Assembly (NCBI GenBank): GCA_002964805.2 | Contig: PUDQ02000084.1 | Location: 434,001 to 498,000 of the forward strand | Origin: Trametes villosa | Taxonomy: Eukaryota > Basidiomycota > Agaricomycetes > Polyporales > Polyporaceae | Length of the DNA: 64,000 nt | Direction: 5' to 3' | Part shown: positions 32,725 to 42,758 of the stretch, one piece after another | Layout of the letters: each line of letters begins with the position of its first letter | Numbering within the stretch: the first letter of the stretch is position 1 | The notes under the pieces: generated by a model | Told to the model about the DNA's origin: nothing | Databases searched by the model: none | The model's input: the letters and a program-made list of their open reading frames with translations, nothing else | Program-made: the position numbers and the translations under genes

Positions 32725-34143
32725 TCAAGCATCCAGGGGAGGCGTGTCCGCGAAGAGGAGCTTCATGCCCGCCTCGTGGTACCTCGCCCCAACCGTCTTG
32801 TCAGCTGCGACTGCTAGCTTGCGAATCTCGTCCACGTCTTCCTGCGCAAGCTGAAGCTTCAGGCTGTCCAGGTTCTCCTTCAAGTTCTGCGCAAGGCGCG
32901 TGAGAACGAGGAGGTAGCTTACGCAGAGAAGGCGACGTACAGCGATGCGGGTGGTACCCGGTATGGGGATAATGTCGTCTCCCTGCGCACGCAGCCACGC
33001 AAGGGTGACCTGTCCGGGCGTCGCACCGTACTTCTTCGCGATCGCCTGCATGCCGTCGACGACCTTCAGGATGTTCGGGAAGTTCTCCTCTGAGAAGCGC
33101 GGGAACATGTGTCGCGGGTCGTCCTTATCAAGGTCCTCAGGGGACCGCTGCGGTGTGTCAGCCGCAGGCCTACAGAATGACGAAGGGTGTATAAAAGTGC
33201 GTACGAATTTTCCGGTGAGGAGGCCGCGGCCCAGGGGCGAGTACGCCACGATCGCGACTCCGAGTTCGCGGGCGGTCTTGAGCAGCCCGATCTTCTCGTC
33301 CTCGATGTCGAGCGTGAAGGGCGAATATTCGACCTGGATGGCGGCGATGGGATGCACTGCGTGGGCCCGGCGCAGGGTGGAGGCTGATATCTCCGACAAT
33401 CCGAGGTATTTGACCTTTCCAGCTCTGCAGATTGTCGCACGACGAGTTAGGTTCAGTGATGCAGGATTTCGGAGCGGCCGTACTTCACTTGCTCTGCCAT
33501 AGCACGCACGGTGAGCTATGTATTGTTCGGGTAAGTCAAAGGTTGAGACTTGGGTGATGAGAGAAGCGTACCTCGATCGGCACAGTCGTATCGGCCCTGG
33601 ATCGCTGACATTATCAGTCTCAGAGCAGTCTTGAAATAAGTGGGACTTACCGATGGAGGTACCATAGGTCAACGTGGTCGACCCCTAGTCGCTCGAGGGA
33701 AGTGTCTATCGCTTTCGGGACGTACTCCGGGTCGCCACACACGATGCGACCCGGAATGCTAGAAGCGGTGCCGAACTTGGTCGCGAGGAAAACTTCATCC
33801 CTCTTACCCGCCCTCTTGAACCTGCGAAATCCATAGATGCCGAAGCAGATGATAGGGAGTATGGTGAAGTGCCGTACCATTTCCCGAGGGTCACCTCGCT
33901 GTCTCCGTACCGGTCGGCAGTGTCCCAGAAGGTACAGCCGTTCGCGTGCACCGCGTCGCGGATCTGCAGATGCGCTGACAGTCAGCACTGGTCCCTGTAC
34001 GCTGCATTATCATTAACAAGCGCATATACCTTCATCTTGTCCTCTTCGGAGAGCTTCGTCGCGTAGGGCCCGGCGAGGCTCATCGCGCCATAGCCAATCG
34101 CGCTCACTTGGGCGTCGCCAATCTTACGAGCGCGTGAGGTCAT
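32725..34143 (-). CDS. aldo/keto reductase copy 3 (AKR13-like, divergent)
   Basis: 338-aa reductase with the array's eight exons: 34030-34143, 33878-33963, 33651-33821, 33572-33596, 33484-33515, 33205-33424, 32941-33147, 32725-32886. Starts [25 protein letters not shown]. Tetrad: [21 protein letters not shown]. It differs from copies 1 and 2 in the first exon, in the loop after the catalytic Lys ([17 protein letters not shown] instead of the AHGL..HAEPEYV segment) and at the substrate-side residues, so a different substrate preference is plausible. The C-terminus ADTPPLDA is shared. Every splice phase matches the other copies, showing descent by tandem duplication. Confidence 0.9.
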
Positions 34144-35014
34144 GTCGTGTGTCGTTGAGACAGATTTCAGTGCCAGGTATGCACGGTAGCTTGAGGCTCC
34201 TCAGAATCTCGCTGTTCCTCCTTTTGTCCTCACACAAGTTCGGCGATAGCCCATCCTACCGTCGCGCTATGTGCGAGCCGTAAAGACCCGTCACCTTCGC
34301 GAGAGCACCGGCATCGTTTTGCACGGCATCCAGAGCGGATGTCCCAGTGAAATAGGCACAAACGGCTGCGCAAATGCGCTTGCAGCACTAGAGAGGCCGT
34401 GATGTTGTCAGCATCCTGCGTCAAGTCTCGGAGGTTACGCCGCACTCACCGAAGGCATGCGCACCAAGAGATGCTCGTCGCTGTGGGTCTGCGCGGCATC
34501 CTTGAAGAACACGACTTACTCGTGAACACACTGTAACCTTGGAGTGAAATAGATCTTAAATATTCGACTAGGTTCTTTTACGGAGTGGCTGTGGCCAAGC
34601 TTGACGTGAGTAGCGAGTTACGGAGCCTATTTCGCCATGAGTGTAGTTTAATGCGAAGAGGTCTCCCCTTCAGGGACCGCATAACTGTTGATGAGCTTGA
34701 TATATTCATCCTCTATGTCGCGGATGGTGGACTGGATGGGCGCCTACAGAAGGTCAAGCCGATGTACCAACCCTAACCTACGGGTACAGAGGTTTCCTGA
34801 CCCCTTCCATTCGTTTTTCAGGGAATCACAAGCAGAAGTATTGGCAAGAGCCCAAAACAACCTCGCAAGATCGTAAAGCAGAAGTTTACGGGGGGTTCGA
34901 TGATTGACATGAAATTCCTGCCAGCGCGGTGGTACTACAGTGACATCGAGGTTCGGTGGCAGAGATCCTCAACCAGTACAGACGTCCTTAATGTACATTC
35001 GCGGGTATTTATGC
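34144..35014. other. spacer between AKR copies 3 and 4
   Basis: About 870 bases with no intact gene. A minus-strand fragment (34776-34690) reads APIQSTIRDIEDEYIKLIN, which looks like part of a helical protein but has no start, stop or splice context. It may be a decayed gene; I cannot name it. Confidence 0.35.
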
Positions 35015-36422
35015 TCACTCCTTGAGCGGAGGAGTGTCTGCGAGGCTGAGGGCCTGCCACTGCGGCGGGTACCTGTCCCCGATCGTGTTGTTCGCTTCGA
35101 CGGCGAGCCTCCGGATCTCGTCGATGTCCTCTTGCGCAAGCTTGACCTGCAGCGCCCCGATGTTCTCCTTCAGGTTCTGCGTACGACGATAAGCAATCTG
35201 TATGCGTGCGCGGAGCGCACAAGGGGAAGAGCAGAACGTACAGGAATGCGAGTCGTGCCGGGGATCGGGATGATGTCGTCGCCCTGGGCGAGCAGCCACG
35301 CGAGGGTGACCTGGCCGGCCGTCGCGTTGTACTTCTTCGCGATCGCCTGGATGCCGTCGACGACCTTGAGCACCTTCGGGAAGTTCTCTTCTGAGAAGCG
35401 GGGCAGGTACGTGCGCAGGTCGCCCTCCTTGAGATCCGCAGGGGAGCGCTGAGGACACAGACAGCGGTCAGCACTGCTCTTCACGAGAAGGCGAGAGGGA
35501 ACATACGATCTGGCCGGCGAGCAGCCCGCGGCCGAGGGGCGAGTACGCGACGACAGCGATTCCCAACTCGCGCGCGGTCTTCAGCAGCCCGATCTTCTCG
35601 TCCTCGATGTCGAGCGTGAAGGGAGAATACTCCACTTGTATGGCCGTGATAGGATGGACTGCGTGCGCGCGACGCAGGGTTGCGGCGGAGATCTCGGACA
35701 GGCCGATGTATTTGACCTTGCCAGCCCTGTGGACGATCAGCATGTGGAAATGAGTGTGAAGAGAGGAAATGTCGGCCTACTTGACTTGCTCCGCCATAGC
35801 ACGGACGGTCAGCTGCATCATTTGGTCAGTACCGTCGTTGTAGAAAGAATGCCATGGAATCGAACATACCTCGATGGGCACGGTCTGGTCAGCCCTGGAG
35901 GGGTACGTTAGCACCTGGAACAGTAGGCATTTGCCGCGCATACATACCGGTGAAGATACCAGAGATCGACGTAGTCCACGCCGAGACGTTTCAGGGACTT
36001 CGCAAGTGCCTTCGGGGCGTACTCCGGCTCACCGTTGACCGTACGTCCGTCTTGTTGGAAGATGCCGAACTTGGTAGCAAGGAAGATCTCGTTGCGTTTG
36101 CCCGTCTTCTTCAGCCTGTTACGTGTAGAAGTCAGATACAGTATGGCGACGCTCAGGATATGTTAATACCATTTGCCGATGGAGATCTCGCTATCTCCGT
36201 ATGCGTCGGCGGTGTCCCAGTTGGTGCACCCGCTCTCGTATACGGCATCAAGGAGCTGCGGAAGGAAGTGAGCGACGATTAGAGCAAAGGTAAGGACAAA
36301 ATGCGTACCTTGAATCGTTCCTCTTCAGGAATGGTAGTGGCATAGTACGCAGCAATGCCCATTGCGCCGAATCCGAGTGCAGTGACGTTAGAGTCGCCAA
36401 TCTTGCGTGTGGGAAGAGACAT
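35015..36422 (-). CDS. aldo/keto reductase copy 4 (AKR13-like)
   Basis: 337-aa reductase, exons 36309-36422, 36170-36255, 35948-36115, 35870-35894, 35781-35812, 35507-35726, 35242-35448, 35015-35176. Starts [25 protein letters not shown]. Tetrad: [21 protein letters not shown]. Exon 3 is one codon shorter than in the other copies, in the [15 protein letters not shown] loop. The C-terminus ends TPPLKE rather than PLDA. The protein is nearer to copies 1 and 2 in the first half and to copy 3 in the [18 protein letters not shown] stretch, so gene conversion within the array is possible. A TATA box lies 85 bases upstream. Confidence 0.9.
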
Positions 36423-37232
36423 GTTGAAGTATGCAGGTGGGGTGCAAGTAGAACCGATGGTGGTAGAGCTGGCTGTTGTTCTGGCCGTCGTCGATGTCCG
36501 CCCTACCTTTTATACTGCTCCTTCAGCACCAGTGGCTCACGTCATGCACAGCATGCGAAGCGTCGGGAGGCTGGATGAGGTTCTTCGTCGTGCGGAGATA
36601 GCACACTACTTCAAGCTTCTTGTGCCATCCTTGCGAGATTCGTCATCCCGCCTGAGAGTACGACTTGGAGTAATTCCCGCTCGGAGTATACAGGCGCTCT
36701 TGTGTGTCTGCCGCAGTACACTCGACAGAGCGGCAGCATAGGTATGCATCAGACATCCCGCAGGAGAGTAGAGACATCCAGAGACTCGAACTTGAGCCGC
36801 ATTGGTCAAGCGCCCATGATTGTCGAAACACACAAATCAGCATTTTGTCACAGCCTCGCCCAGACATAGCGCACAAGGACGGTCTAGCTTCAGGACTGAA
36901 CGAGTTCGTCGGGGATCGAGTTAGCACGAAAGCGAGTGGGAGGGACTCAAGAGGGACTAGAGTGAGTGAGTGAGTATATTCCACCGCCTGCAAGCAGAGA
37001 TGCGTACGGCGCTAGCGGGAGCGGGAGCGCCGAGCGAGTCGGGATTTGCCGAACACTGCAGAAATCGATAAATCGGTGAACGACGTTCGGAGACCTCCGA
37101 AAGCTTTTCCTTTTCGATATGTGCGCACGCCTTGTGGAGTCGGTGGTAGTACTCCTCCACCAGCCTCTGCGTAGCCCTCCGAGTCTGCAGCCCACTTGTC
37201 GCGCCGTGTGGTATCTCGTAGGACGGTAGAAA
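36423..37232. other. divergent intergenic region, AKR copy 4 / HPM1-like gene
   Basis: Holds the promoters of two divergent genes. Apart from the TATA box at 36507 and a short GTGAGTGAGTGAGT run near 36963, nothing is recognised. Confidence 0.4.
36507..36514 (-). promoter_or_regulatory. TATA box of AKR copy 4
   Basis: TATAAAAG on the minus strand, 85 bases before the ATG at 36422; perfect TATAWAAG match. Confidence 0.55.
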
Positions 37233-38653
37233 ATGTTCAAGTTCAACTTCGACGTCTCCGAGACGGATGAGCATCTCGCGGAGCTCCTCTTCGCCGGCTC
37301 TGCCCCTTCCGCGTCTTCCACGCCCGAGCGCAGCCACCTCCAAGATCAGGCCCGCCGCGTGGACGAAGATCCTTCGAAGGAGATTGCGATCGACGACCTC
37401 GTGAGCTTTTGCCGAACTCCTTGCACTGCTTGTTGCGGTTTTTGACTGGTTTACTTGGCAGATTGCTGCTCTCCCGCATACGTTTTCTTTCTCGCCGCTC
37501 GCGGTCCAGCTTGCGTCCAAGCGAGACGTGGTACTTTCGCGGAGGGACTTATTCGATGCGAGGTTTCAACTTATCGCCTCCGACGAGGACATACGCACCG
37601 ACGATGGCCGGACAGCGGTGGACTTCCTTGACGCCCCCTCCGACCTCGTACCATGGGTGTATGAGGGTGGCCTCAAGACATGGGAGTGCAGTCTCGATCT
37701 GGTCGACTGTCTCGATACTATATACGGACCTGGAATCGCGCGGAACCTCAAGGCAAAACGAGTGCTCGAGGTGCGTCCATCGTCCTCCCACTCTGTAGCC
37801 AGCTAGCTGAGTTTGTTCGGGGTGACCGTATAGCTCGGGTGTGGGACTGCTATCCCCTCACTGTACTTGCTTAAAGCCGTGTTCATGGCAGAGCCCTCTG
37901 CGGAGAGCGATATACACATTCACCTGCAAGACTACAATGAGCTAGTCCTTCGTCTCGTGACGCTGCCCAACGTTATCCTTGCATGGTGTGAGTGCCCGGC
38001 CGCATATCCAGTGGTACGCGTCGCTGACTATGGATACAGACATGTCCCCCGCATCCGCTGCCTTCCGAGAAAGCGCGGCAGCAAATCCGCAGAGCCCACC
38101 GGCGGACGCCGACGCTGACGCCGACGCGGAACCCGAGCCACTCCCTCCCGCAGACGTCACCGACCCCGGCGAGCTACCCATCACGCCCGCGCTCACCGCC
38201 GCCTTCCTCGCCTCCCTGCGCTTATACGGCGTGCACCTCAAGTTCTTCTCCGGCGCCTGGTCGACGTTCGACGTCGCCGGCGCGGGCGGCCCGCACCACC
38301 TCGTCCTCACCTCCGAGACGATCTACCGCACGGATAGCCTCGGGTCGCTCGTCGCCCTCCTGCAGCGCGCGACCGCGACGGCCCCGGAGCAGGGTGCGCG
38401 GCGCGACTCGCCGGGGATCGTGGAGTGGGCGTCGCGGCTGTCGATGACGGACGAGGCGGGGCTGCACGAGCTCGCGTATGAGCCGTACCTGTGCCTTGTC
38501 GCGGGGAAGACGGTGTACTTTGGGGTCGGGGGAGGGGTGAACGAGTTCGTGCAGGCGGTGGAGGGCGAGGGGAGGGGTATGGTGAGGACGATTTGGGAGC
38601 GGGTGCATGGGGTGAAGAGGAGTGTGATGCGCGTTGTGTGGAATGCTACTTGA
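37233..38653 (+). CDS. histidine protein methyltransferase (HPM1/METTL18 family)
   Basis: 414-aa SAM-dependent methyltransferase; yeast Hpm1 and human METTL18 methylate a histidine of ribosomal protein uL3. Exons 37233-37400, 37462-37770, 37834-37987, 38040-38653. The start MFKFNFDV is the family signature. Then SRRDLFDARFQLIA, FLDAPSDLVPWVYEGGLKTW, ECSLDLVDCL and the SAM-binding motif LELGCGTAIPSLYLL (~158-172, created across the exon 2/3 join), followed by HLQDYNELVLRLVTLPN. The end carries VVLTSETIY-type LVLTSETIYRTDSL and YFGVGGGVNEF. An Asp/Ala repeat (DADADADAEPEP) near residue ~235 is a fungal insert. It is divergent from AKR copy 4 and convergent with the FAD oxidase. Confidence 0.9.
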
Positions 38654-39285
38654 GCTCGACGTGCGCACCAAACGTTTGTTCTATTCGTGCGGTCTTAAAT
38701 GATTTGCAGGTAAGCCTGTCCCTGCTGCGAAACCGTCCATCGGTGTGCAGATCCGTCGATTATTAGCTGCAACTCTCAATCTTGAGAATGTCGCTACCAC
38801 GGGGCTACACAAGTAGCGCCCTGCACCCACATACGTACATAGGCCCGTCGTGGAGACAGTCCACCACTTCAAGACCCGATATCGCCACACCCAGCGCACC
38901 CGATACTTTTGTCATTTGATGTGTGACGGAGAGTCCGGTCGGGATCTACCTCGAGGTCTCACACTTGGAGGCGCTGGCGCCTCCGAGTCTCATGGGCGGT
39001 CTCTCTCCGCCACTGCTGCCATCCAGCAAGGCTCACCAAGCATCCGCTATACCCTAGCGCTCACTCTTCGCTCGGGTTCCTAACGTACCAGTTCTGCTCC
39101 GAGCTACCCAGGCGGGTGTTGTTAAATACTCCGTTATAAGTGATGCGTACAACTACACCGTTGGACCAACCGACCCTTCGACCCGGAGCCCTTCCTACCA
39201 ATGCTACCGCCTCGTACAGCGTCTCTCCTACACTTCAACTCCAACTTCGAACCTTCGAAGGACTTGCTTGCCTTCCTCCCATATA
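38654..39285. other. convergent intergenic region
   Basis: About 630 bases between two converging 3' ends (HPM1-like and FAD oxidase). No gene or repeat recognised. Confidence 0.45.
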
Positions 39286-41925
39286 TCACAACTTGACATA
39301 GCACTGGTATAGTGGATCCGAGGGTCCCTGCCAGCCCACTGGAAACGTTACATCAGCTGCTGATATGGCCACATTATCGAGGGGCACTATACTTACCACA
39401 CTGCCAGCAGTCCAATAGGCCCTCCGGATCACTAAAACGGAACGCATACGTCAGAAGAGCCCGCACACATCGGGGTGTGATACACTCACTATTTACGCTT
39501 GACCGCGAGCAGCTTCGCGTGGTTAGCGCCCCAGTACGACTGTTCGTGGTCCGGCTCGTACACGTCGCCCTCGTTCTTCACGTCGCGACATCAGTACCGT
39601 ATAAGGAGGCATGCTTCAGCAGCGTCGAAAAAGCACTCACGAAGTACGCGCCGCTGCCGGGCGTCAGGTCGCGGAACTTCTGCAGGCGCACCTCGAGGTT
39701 GTTGTACAGCGCCTTGCGCTCGTCCAGCGTCGAGTTGTGCTGGAATTGCACCTTGGTAGATAGCTAGCATAAAGTGTTGTGAGCATGTCAGTTCCGTAAA
39801 GTAATGTATACGGGTAGAATAGGACGCACATGCCAGACCGCGTCCCTCCAGGCGGGCGTGACACTTGTCGCACCCTTCTCCTCCTTGAAGAGGAAGGGCG
39901 TCCCCGCGACGATGTACGGGTTCGCGATGGGGAGGTTCTCCTTAATCAGCGCAGAGAGCTGGGCCCGCCCCGACTCGCTCGTAAACACGCTCGTCGGGAT
40001 AAGACGTGTCCCCAGCTCAAGCTCCGGGCCCACCGCCTAGCACACGCGCACGCCAAGTCAGCACCGGGAGACTATCAACAGAACAAGGGGGAAGCGAACA
40101 CGTACCGCCTGCGCCAACGTGACGTACTTGCTGAAGAACGCGAGCCAGGAGGGCAGCTCCTCGATGATGACTGAGCCGCCGTGCGCACGCACGAAGTCCG
40201 CCGCGGGCTGCATCGACTTTTGCGCGTCTGCGTTGTTCAGGAGCGGGTTTACGTGGATAAGGCTCGGCCCCTGCATATCCCATGATCAGCTCTCGGAAGG
40301 CACACGGCAGGGCGAGAGAGACGTACTGCAATGTGCCCGCCCCATCCCTCCTGTGCCCAGCCGTGTGACTGATTCACCATCAGCGAGTACCATTGCGCGA
40401 GGTCGTCCAGTCCACTCGGTGTCCACTTGAGAACCGCACTGTTACGCCCGAAATACACGTTAGCTCGATTATGACAGGGCATACTAAAGGACTACTCACG
40501 CTTGGAGGGTGATTCGTGGTTCCGTGCGATGCGAGGACTCGATGACCACTCCCCATGCGCTCCCGCCGCCACCGCGGAGCGCGAAGAACAGGTCGCTGTT
40601 CTGGCACGCGTTTGCGGTGCGGAGGACGCCATCGGGCGTGACCACCTTCACTTGCACCTTCGGCGAGAGGCGGCGTCAGTTGGCCCCAGAAATCTCAAGA
40701 AGATGGCGCCACTCACGACGCGATCGACAGCAAGGCCGTACACGGGGCTAAGAATACTGTGGCCCCCGCCCTAGCGATATTCAGGCGCATTAGCGATCTT
40801 CGCAGTGTCTGCGTTAGTCTAGTACGTACCAAGAAGTACCCTCCCCCAAAGCCGATGGTCTGGTGATATCCGCCGATGACCGTGCGGTTGACCTTGTCCG
40901 CGAACTCGTAGACGTCCTGTGTCAACGCGCCCGGCTGCGGCACACGAGCGTCAGCACAAGTCGTCGTGGGCGGTAAAATGTGCAGGGACGCACCCCGACT
41001 GTGATCGCGTCGTAAGTCGTCTGGCAACGCTCGGGCCTGAATCTCGCGTTGTGGGAGATCTGCCCGGTACAGCGTCAGCCGGTTTGATTGAAGGGCGTGA
41101 GGGCCTCCGCAGCGCAAGAGCATGGCGCCCTCGCTTCCGGAGTGGGCGTCAAATGCTACAAATACTCACCGAGTTCAGGCCAGTTGTCTGGTCAGCAGAA
41201 TCAGCTCGCTTACATTGCCAGGAGAGTGTCGGAGACGACTTACCCAGAGCGAGAGCGTATCTTTGCCACTTGACCGGCCCTTGTAATCGTGGCCCTTGTT
41301 CTTCACAGATAAACGAACACCTGTGATCTTCGAGAAGACCAGTGCGGCCTGAACGTCGGTGACCGACTTGATCTCAATCTGAGGGCCATGTGTCATCAGC
41401 ACGGTCCGGCGTCCGCGGAACATGAATTGCGCGCTCACATAATGAGGGGGGATGTTACCCAGCCGGCAATCCTTACCCTGGAACGCCAGGGGATTCGAGG
41501 GGTCGCTGGAGTCGAGCAAACACCCGTTCGACGCCTGAGCTTGGCACGTCTCCCATTGCGGCTGAGCAGGTTAGGAGAAGGATCAGTGGCGTTGGCAGAC
41601 ATGAGAGGACGCCAGGGCTTACGAGCATGTACCCGCCGAACTGCGTGACCCGGTAGGTCGGGTCGGTGTAGTTCGACTGCACTGCCGCGCATGCGGTGTG
41701 ATCCACCGCGTTTGGCCTGCCTTCGTAGCTGGAGAAGCACGGCCTCTCTAGCGGCACCGCTGACCTCAGCCTGCCCCCAACGGTTGCGTTCAGCAGGTCA
41801 TAGGCTGACAGAAGCTGCTCCGCCGATTCCACGGTCACCGCGTCTCGCGAAGACACAGATAACGCGACGGCGATGTTGACTGTCGCCGCGAACAGAGCGA
41901 GGAGCGAGTGCCGTGCGCCCAGCAT
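39286..41925 (-). CDS. secreted FAD-linked oxidase (VAO/PCMH, berberine-bridge-like)
   Basis: 600-aa flavoprotein oxidase. A hydrophobic N-terminus (LLALFAATVNIAVALSVSS) indicates secretion. Fourteen exons: 41623-41925, 41244-41561, 41170-41187, 40994-41059, 40830-40934, 40717-40770, 40500-40657, 40327-40438, 40106-40270, 39830-40036, 39641-39763, 39490-39575, 39397-39431, 39286-39338. The FAD-binding PCMH domain has KNKGHDYKGRSSGKDTLSLW (H192 probably the flavin-linked His), ITVGPGALTQDVYEF, GGYHQTIGFGGGYFLGGG and SPVYGLAVDRV. Berberine-bridge enzymes have a second flavin-linking Cys near GLCPTVG; here that place reads YHQTIG, so single-point attachment is expected. The C-terminus has KYDPEGLLDCWQCVGWQG. 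Relatives oxidise alcohols or sugars (isoamyl alcohol oxidase type); substrate unknown. Confidence 0.88.
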
Positions 41926-41980
41926 GGTGAAGCAAGGGCTGCGGAGACCGACGATCCTTGGGCGCGGCGGTGGATGGAGG

Positions 41981-42056
41981 GCGGCTTTAGGGCACGAGCG
42001 CGGCTTTAGGGAATGAGCGCGGCTTTATGGGAGGGGCGTGGCTTTATGGGCGGGGA
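41981..42056. repeat. four-copy 19-bp tandem repeat in the FAD oxidase promoter
   Basis: Units start at 41981, 42000, 42019 and 42038, an exact 19-base period, each beginning G[CT]GGCTTTA[GT]GG. On the FAD-oxidase sense strand each unit carries CC(A/C)TAAAGCC. The array ends 56 bases upstream of that gene's ATG (41925), where TATA or activator elements would sit. Confidence 0.8.
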
Positions 42057-42656
42057 GTCGCAGTCGTACATGCCGAGAAGAACTGGGTCTGATGCCGGAA
42101 AGACTGGCCCATTGAGATGACGGGATGAGCGTGGAAGTTCCATAGAGAATCCGCGAAAGATGCGGTCTCGGTTAAAGTGGGTTACTAGCAGTCGTCAGGT
42201 ACCGTTACTGCAAACCGGGTAACATGAATTAGCTGTACGTACGTCGCGTGCCTGACCATAGCGTCCCACCGGCCCTCTCAGGTCGCGGTGGTCGATGAAG
42301 GCGCAGCAATTGAGAGAGTTCGGCCTCTTCTGGTGCGTCGTAGGGCTGAGTCGGACGCTGTAAACGGACCGCTATCAACGCCCGTAACTTGTAAGTAGCG
42401 CTCGAGCTATTGATGGAAACAACTCCAATCACGTGATCGCGTTCTCCCGTTGTGGCCACACATGCCGCATCCTTCGGAACCCCAAGCCGGGTTAGCTTCG
42501 AAGCTCGCCTCTACGACTCTTCGGAGGCCAATTCGCGGCCAGGAGGCTTGCGCATGGCCTCGTTCCGAGACGGTCGCCGTGGGAGTTGTGGTGGTGGCGG
42601 GGTGTGGGTGCATTCCTGCCTTCGAAGAGCAAGCGTGTGTAATCTGTGTGCACAAG

Positions 42657-42662
42657 TATAAA
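42657..42662 (+). promoter_or_regulatory. TATA box of the P450 gene
   Basis: TATAAA 102 bases before the ATG at 42759, in the intergenic region shared with the divergent FAD oxidase. Confidence 0.5.
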
Positions 42663-42758
42663 TGAGCTCTATAGCACCAACGACAGACCAGGGACAACTC
42701 GACCTTACCCCTGGGGATCCGTCTTCATACACACCGCCCGCGCACACTAAACCTGATC

